From positions 1-10,781 of the forward strand of contig JAQIDA010000083.1 of the NCBI GenBank assembly GCA_027858275.1: DNA of 10,781 nucleotides. Reading direction: 5' to 3'. The position numbers and the translations under genes were made by a program. Positions 7,849 to 10,781 of this stretch are shown here, in pieces. Origin of the DNA: Candidatus Kapaibacterium sp. (GTDB taxonomy: Bacteria > Bacteroidota > Ignavibacteria > Kapaibacteriales > UBA2268). Each line of letters begins with the position of its first letter. Positions within the stretch are counted from its first letter, which is position 1. A model generated the notes under the pieces. That model searched no databases. It was not told the DNA's origin and worked only from the letters and a program-made list of their open reading frames with translations.

Positions 7849-8190
7849 TTGAAATCCTCAAATCAATTAAAAGACAAAGCAGGCAGCAGAAATAAAGTTG
7901 CGGCTTTGTCTTATTTGTTTTTCGGAACAGGCTTAATTAAGAAGTATAAAACCGAATTTACTGTTTATCACGCCGGTCAGAGCCTGAATTTACTTATTGT
8001 TTCTCTGATTCTGATTGTCTTGTCGTTGAAGATTCAATTCATAGGATTGTATTTTTTATTGCCTGTTTCTTTGTTTGTTATTGTGATGTGGTTGATAATC
8101 GGAATACGAAACGCATTACTCGGAAGATATGAACCGCTTCCGTATATCGGGAAATATGTGTTGATAAAAGTCAAAGACAAGACAAATTGA
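7849..8190 (+). CDS. DUF4870/Tic20-like small membrane protein
   Basis: A 113-residue inner-membrane protein with the DUF4870 (Tic20-like) pattern. A first hydrophobic stretch (VAALSYLFFGTGLI, about 17-30) is followed by a charged turn and the family motif FTVYHAGQSLNLL (about 37-49). A long hydrophobic region covers about 46-87, probably two membrane helices. It is followed by IGIRNALLGRYEPLPYIG (about 86-103), which matches the usual GxxNAxxGxxxPLPxIG ending, and then a basic tail. Function of the bacterial family is not established. The start is TTG, supported by AAGGA 7 bases upstream and by the 3-bp gap from the DUF2520 stop. Near-contact spacing suggests one transcript with the upstream gene. 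Family assignment rests on motif recall, not on a profile search. Confidence 0.78.
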   Translation: MKSSNQLKDKAGSRNKVAALSYLFFGTGLIKKYKTEFTVYHAGQSLNLLIVSLILIVLSLKIQFIGLYFLLPVSLFVIVMWLIIGIRNALLGRYEPLPYIGKYVLIKVKDKTN

Positions 8191-8199
8191 AATTATTTT

Positions 8200-8301
8200 T
8201 GTAGGGGCGAACCCTGTGTGGTCGCCCGACGTTTTGTTTCGTAAAAAATTAAAGTGAAGATTGATGATGCGCCGGGCGAGCACACAGGCATCGCCCCTAC
8301 A
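8200..8301. repeat. GTAGGGGCGA-type inverted-repeat element (REP/MITE-like)
   Basis: Two 30-base arms at 8201-8230 and 8271-8300 are inverted copies that match at 26 of 30 positions, with one more T/A pair just outside. They flank a 40-base AT-rich centre. The outer ends are GTAGGGGCGA and TCGCCCCTAC. The arms are much more GC-rich than their surroundings. GTAGGGGCGA-type palindromic repeats occur dispersed in many bacterial genomes, so this is probably a non-autonomous palindromic element. No target-site duplication is evident and it encodes nothing. In RNA it would form a long hairpin between the DUF4870-like gene and uppP, able to act as a terminator or mRNA-end stabiliser. That role is inferred. 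Confidence 0.85.
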
Positions 8302-8348
8302 TTCAATGCAGAATTAAGATTGAATATTAAAACAATAATGAATAATAA

Positions 8349-9194
8349 ATGAGTATACTCGAAGCAATTATTTTGGGAATAATTCAGGGTTTGAGCGAAT
8401 TTATCCCGATCAGCAGCACGGCCCATCTGACCATTGCCGGACAATATCTCGGACTCATCGATCCGAGTGATCCCGAAAAATGGACAGCTTTTATTGCTGT
8501 TATCCAGCTCGGCACTCTGGCAGCTGTTTTTGTATATTTCGCCAAAGAAATACGCGATATTCCCATTGCTTTTATAAAAGAAAATATCATCGGCAAGCGT
8601 TTGCCGTTCAAACAGCAATCCTCCGATGCCCGGCTCGGACTATATATAATACTCGGCTCCATACCTATCGCTGTAGTCGGATTGGGTCTCAAAAAAGTTA
8701 TCGAAGGCGGCTTTACAAAAGATTTCACTGTCATCGGGATCAGTTTGATTGCCCTTGCTCTGATTCTCGCTCTTGCCGAGAAAACCGCGAAATTCAAAAA
8801 AGATATAGACAACATTACATTGAAAGATGCTATAATCGTGGGGCTTTCACAATGCTTGGCACTGATTCCCGGAGCATCGAGATCCGGCACAACAATCACG
8901 GCAGGACTCTTCCTCGGGATGAATCGTGAGACGGCTGCGAGGTTTTCTTTTCTTCTGTCAATTCCCGCGATTTTCGGGAGCGGAATGTTAGAATTTTACC
9001 AGAGTATTGAACTCTTGTCTGTCGAAGAATTATTGACTTTGACAGTTGCCGTAGTCTTTTCGGCTATCAGCGGCTATGCGTCCATTGCGTTTCTAATCAG
9101 TTATTTACGAAAAAATTCCACAATGTTATTTGTCTCTTATCGTGTAATATTGGGAATTCTGATATTAGCGTCAGTTTCGTTGAATTTATTCTAA
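8349..9194 (+). CDS. uppP: Undecaprenyl-diphosphate phosphatase UppP (BacA)
   Basis: Integral inner-membrane enzyme that removes a phosphate from undecaprenyl diphosphate, regenerating the lipid carrier used for peptidoglycan and other surface polymers. Family members also confer bacitracin resistance when abundant. The 281-residue length is slightly above the usual 265-275. The first conserved block is QGLSEFIPISSTAHL at 13-27, containing the (E/Q)xxxE pair Gln13 and Glu17 and the conserved His26. The second is PGASRSGTT at 174-182, with Arg178 in the PGxSRSxxT motif. Further hydrophobic segments lie at about 46-64, 97-115, 127-145, 185-205, 225-250 and 260-280. All recognised catalytic residues are present. 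The ATG has no clear SD; a run of AAT/AAA precedes it. It lies 48 bp after the inverted-repeat element, so it may form its own transcription unit. An antisense open stretch over it is a shadow. Confidence 0.96.
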   Translation: MSILEAIILGIIQGLSEFIPISSTAHLTIAGQYLGLIDPSDPEKWTAFIAVIQLGTLAAVFVYFAKEIRDIPIAFIKENIIGKRLPFKQQSSDARLGLYIILGSIPIAVVGLGLKKVIEGGFTKDFTVIGISLIALALILALAEKTAKFKKDIDNITLKDAIIVGLSQCLALIPGASRSGTTITAGLFLGMNRETAARFSFLLSIPAIFGSGMLEFYQSIELLSVEELLTLTVAVVFSAISGYASIAFLISYLRKNSTMLFVSYRVILGILILASVSLNLF

Positions 9195-9207
9195 ATTGAA
9201 AAATCAT

Positions 9208-9215
9208 TATATTTG
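9208..9215 (+). promoter_or_regulatory. Possible Bacteroidota-type -7 element before the PPIase cluster
   Basis: TATATTTG matches the TAnnTTTG -7 consensus described for Bacteroidota. It lies 13 bases after the uppP stop and about 80 bases before the first PPIase ATG. A TTG element at the expected -33 spacing is not convincing. The region is AT-rich, so a chance match is quite possible. No terminator is visible after uppP, so readthrough from uppP is an alternative. Confidence 0.25.
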
Positions 9216-9294
9216 TACTCTTGAGATAAATTTGTATAAATATCGGTAAATTTTGATAACTACAATAAAATATATAAAAACTATGGGGTTGAAA

Positions 9295-9906
9295 ATGTCT
9301 AAATTCATCAGAAACAGTGTATTGCTGACGGCAATCCTAATTATGTTCCAATTCTGCTCATCAACAAAAACATTTGATAACAGAGCAGCCGCGGAATATT
9401 TCATAACAGTCACTCAAGGCGGAGTGGAATTAGGCGAAATTGGTATGAAATTATTCAAGGATGAAGCTCCTGAACATTCGCGAAACTTTGACAGCCTCGT
9501 TTCTATTGGATTTTATGACGGCACCTTGTTCCATCGCGTAATGCCCAAGTTCATGATTCAGGGCGGAGATCCTCGATCAAAAGAACCTCGTTCTCAAACT
9601 AATATCTGGGGCTATGGCTTGCCGGGACAAAAAAAAATTAACGCTGAATTCAGCGAAACAATGTCTCATACTCGGGGAATAATCTCAGCTGCTCGTAGTA
9701 ATGATCCAAATTCCGCTACTTCACAATTTTTTATCTGTGTGGATGACGCCTCGCGATTGGACGGGAAATATTCAATTTTCGGAGAAGTTGTTTCAGGAAT
9801 GGATGTTGCCGATAAAATCGTTAACACTAAAATTGACGGAAGTGATGATGCCCTAACAAGACCCAAAGTCAATATCGAAATGAAAATCAAAAAAGTTAAT
9901 AAATAA
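9295..9906 (+). CDS. Cyclophilin-type peptidyl-prolyl isomerase, probable lipoprotein (copy 1)
   Basis: Catalyses cis-trans isomerisation of proline peptide bonds, here probably outside the inner membrane. The 203-residue protein has a basic N-terminus and hydrophobic core (residues 4-20) ending in FQFC with Cys21. This is signal-peptide-like, and a lipoprotein is likely, but Phe at -1 is unusual for a lipobox. The cyclophilin domain covers about 34-199. FHRVMPKFMIQGGDP carries Arg81 and Gln89, equivalent to Arg55 and Gln63 of human CypA. SATSQFFIC carries Ala141 and Phe146. The CypA Trp121 position just before LDGKYSIFGEV is Arg, a common bacterial substitution. I chose ATG 9295 over an upstream TTG (9253) and ATG (9283) because MSK aligns with the MSK start of the next paralogue. 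GGGG at 9285-9288 could serve as the SD. Part of the gene (9550-9598) is identical to the third PPIase. Confidence 0.93.
   Translation: MSKFIRNSVLLTAILIMFQFCSSTKTFDNRAAAEYFITVTQGGVELGEIGMKLFKDEAPEHSRNFDSLVSIGFYDGTLFHRVMPKFMIQGGDPRSKEPRSQTNIWGYGLPGQKKINAEFSETMSHTRGIISAARSNDPNSATSQFFICVDDASRLDGKYSIFGEVVSGMDVADKIVNTKIDGSDDALTRPKVNIEMKIKKVNK
9550..9598 (+). repeat. 49-nt exact repeat, copy A (inside PPIase 1)
   Basis: Identical base for base to 10733-10781 in PPIase 3. It encodes FMIQGGDPRSKEPRSQ in the substrate-binding strand and following loop. The base before the repeat differs in the two genes, and the surrounding coding sequence is much less similar. PPIase 2 is clearly different over the same stretch. 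Confidence 0.95.
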
Positions 9907-9922
9907 ATTATTAGATCAAATT

Positions 9923-9928
9923 GAAGGA
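9923..9928 (+). promoter_or_regulatory. Ribosome binding site that fixes the start of PPIase copy 2
   Basis: GAAGGA lies 7 bases before ATG 9936. It overlaps the TTG at 9921 that would otherwise give a five-residue longer frame. This places the true start at 9936. Confidence 0.65.
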
Positions 9929-9935
9929 ATTATTA

Positions 9936-10535
9936 ATGTCTAAGTTATTAAAAATAATACTGCCGCTTCTTATCTTGCCGGTTCTGTTTCAGTTCTGCGC
10001 AACCGTTCCGGAATTTCTCCCGAATGAATATGTCATCTCGGTAACTCAGGGCGATGTTGTCTTGGGTGATATTGATATTAAAATGTTTAAAAAAGAAGCA
10101 CCTCTGCACGTAAGAAATTTCGACAGTTTAGTTTCTATCGGTTTCTACAACGGAACAGCTTTCCATCGCGTAATCCCGGGATTTATGATCCAAGGCGGCG
10201 ATCCAAATTCAAGACAACCTTTTTCAGCCACAAACCCATGGGGCTCCGGTCAAAAAGGTCAAACAAGAGTCAACGCTGAGTTTAGTAAAACTCTAACTCA
10301 CAAACGCGGTATAATATCCGCCGCTCGCACAAACGATCCAAATTCCGCAACATCACAATTCTTTATCTGTCACAAAGCCGCAAAGCATTTGGACGGAAAT
10401 TATTCGATCTACGGCGAAGTAACAAAAGGTATGGATGTTGTCGACAAAATCGCGTCCGCTAAAAAAGGTCGATCAGACAGACCTCTCGTTAAAATTGAAA
10501 TGAATATTAAAAAGAAATTGAATCCTAACAGATAA
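9936..10535 (+). CDS. Cyclophilin-type peptidyl-prolyl isomerase, probable lipoprotein (copy 2)
   Basis: A 199-residue paralogue of the preceding gene, similar over its whole length. The leader MSKLLKIILPLLILPVLFQF ends in Cys21, the same position and same FQFC context as copy 1, so export and probably lipidation at Cys21 are inferred. The cyclophilin domain contains FHRVIPGFMIQGGDP (Arg78, Gln86, the CypA Arg55/Gln63 equivalents) and NSATSQFFIC. The Trp121-equivalent site next to LDGNYSIYGEV is His. The loop after GGDP differs from copy 1. The gene starts 29 bp after the copy 1 stop and has a good SD, so the two are probably co-transcribed. A tandem duplication is the simplest origin. Which clients the two copies serve cannot be read from sequence. 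Confidence 0.93.
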   Translation: MSKLLKIILPLLILPVLFQFCATVPEFLPNEYVISVTQGDVVLGDIDIKMFKKEAPLHVRNFDSLVSIGFYNGTAFHRVIPGFMIQGGDPNSRQPFSATNPWGSGQKGQTRVNAEFSKTLTHKRGIISAARTNDPNSATSQFFICHKAAKHLDGNYSIYGEVTKGMDVVDKIASAKKGRSDRPLVKIEMNIKKKLNPNR

Positions 10536-10564
10536 TTTATTCCACAACAAAACAGGAAATTACA

Positions 10565-10781
10565 ATGGCTAATCCGGTATATAATATTAAAATCACTCAG
10601 GGTGATACAGAGTTTGGAAATGTCGAACTCGAACTTTTCCCCGATGTTGCTCCCAAACATGTAGAAAATTTTGAGAACCTCGTCGCAGAAAAATTCTACG
10701 ACGGCTGCGCTTTTCATCGCGTTATCCCCGGATTCATGATTCAGGGCGGAGATCCTCGATCAAAAGAACCTCGTTCTCAAA
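10565..10781 (+). CDS. Cyclophilin-type peptidyl-prolyl isomerase, cytoplasmic (copy 3, 3' end cut by window edge)
   Basis: The first 72 codons of a third cyclophilin are visible. It starts directly in the catalytic domain (MANPVYNIKITQGDTEFGNV) with no signal peptide, so unlike copies 1 and 2 it should be cytoplasmic, comparable to PpiB versus PpiA in E. coli. FHRVIPGFMIQGGDP carries the CypA Arg55 and Gln63 equivalents. AGGA at 10554-10557 lies 7 bases before the ATG, and the gene begins 29 bp after the copy 2 stop, so it probably belongs to the same operon. Its last 49 visible bases are identical to bases 9550-9598 in copy 1, while upstream sequence in the two genes is clearly divergent. 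The rest of the catalytic domain lies outside the window. Confidence 0.9.
   Translation, partial: MANPVYNIKITQGDTEFGNVELELFPDVAPKHVENFENLVAEKFYDGCAFHRVIPGFMIQGGDPRSKEPRSQ
10733..10781 (+). repeat. 49-nt exact repeat, copy B (inside PPIase 3, reaches the window edge)
   Basis: Second copy of the tract at 9550-9598. It runs to the final base of the window, so its true length is unknown. It could reflect gene conversion between paralogues, or a sequence end placed at a repeat during assembly. Confidence 0.95.

Noticed and set aside
8193..8618. 141-codon minus-strand frame covering the inverted-repeat element and the uppP start
   Set aside because: It overlaps the repeat and the essential uppP N-terminus and shows no recognisable motif. 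It is probably a chance frame.
8384..8899. 171-codon open frame antisense to uppP
   Set aside because: It is entirely inside a well-supported gene with no recognisable domain. The same holds for the plus-strand frame at 8480-8929, which is Arg/Cys-rich and typical of a shadow frame.
9253..9294. TTG start of PPIase copy 1 giving 14 extra residues
   Set aside because: MSK at 9295 aligns with the SD-supported MSK start of copy 2 and gives a normal signal peptide length.
9921..9935. TTG start of PPIase copy 2
   Set aside because: This codon overlaps the GAAGGA ribosome binding site that serves ATG 9936.
1..10781. CRISPR arrays, tRNA or rRNA genes, transposase or phage genes
   Set aside because: I saw no regularly spaced repeats, no tRNA-like cloverleaf and no mobile-element proteins. 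The only element-like structure is the inverted repeat at 8200-8301.

Overview
The window is a compact, moderately AT-rich bacterial chromosome segment. It carries cell-envelope genes and two adjacent sensor kinases. The gene set is a 67K-type signal peptide peptidase with a Ser/Lys dyad, PAS histidine kinases, a DUF2520 Rossmann protein, UppP, and tandem cyclophilins with lipoprotein-like leaders. Shine-Dalgarno sites are patchy, and a GTAGGGGCGA-type inverted repeat is present. Together these fit a Gram-negative member of the Bacteroidota/Chlorobi/Ignavibacteria (FCB) neighbourhood. This placement is inference from gene style only; no rRNA or other phylogenetic marker is present.

Layout: (1) 1-1900, minus strand: sppA, cut at its 3' end by the window edge. 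(2) 1901-2368: divergent intergenic region with a sigma70-like promoter for sppA, a possible 33-residue membrane peptide gene, and a cluster of short direct and inverted repeats before the first kinase. (3) 2369-4216: soluble PAS-PAS histidine kinase without a receiver. (4) 4217-4446: very AT-rich spacer that stays open in the frame of the next gene. (5) 4447-6939: hybrid kinase REC-PAS-GAF-HisKA-HATPase-REC, whose first receiver has Val in place of the phospho-accepting Asp. (6) 6946-7845: DUF2520-type NAD(P)-binding protein, 6 bp downstream. (7) 7849-8190: small DUF4870/Tic20-like membrane protein with a TTG start, 3 bp downstream. (8) 8200-8301: about 100-bp imperfect inverted-repeat element. 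(9) 8349-9194: uppP. (10) 9295-10781: three cyclophilin-type peptidyl-prolyl isomerases in a row. Two have lipoprotein-like leaders, and the third lacks a leader and is cut by the window edge.

How it works together: sppA (leftover signal peptide degradation), uppP (undecaprenyl carrier recycling) and the exported PPIases (protein folding beyond the inner membrane) all serve the envelope. The two kinases form a signalling unit with no separate response regulator or DNA-binding output in view. Their output partner must lie elsewhere, or the C-terminal receiver of the hybrid acts as a relay.

I see no complete novel defence or mobile system here. The best leads are the Asp-to-Val receiver, the 49-nt identical tract shared by PPIases 1 and 3 that runs to the window edge, the unusual FQFC lipobox shared by two paralogues, and the inverted-repeat element before uppP.
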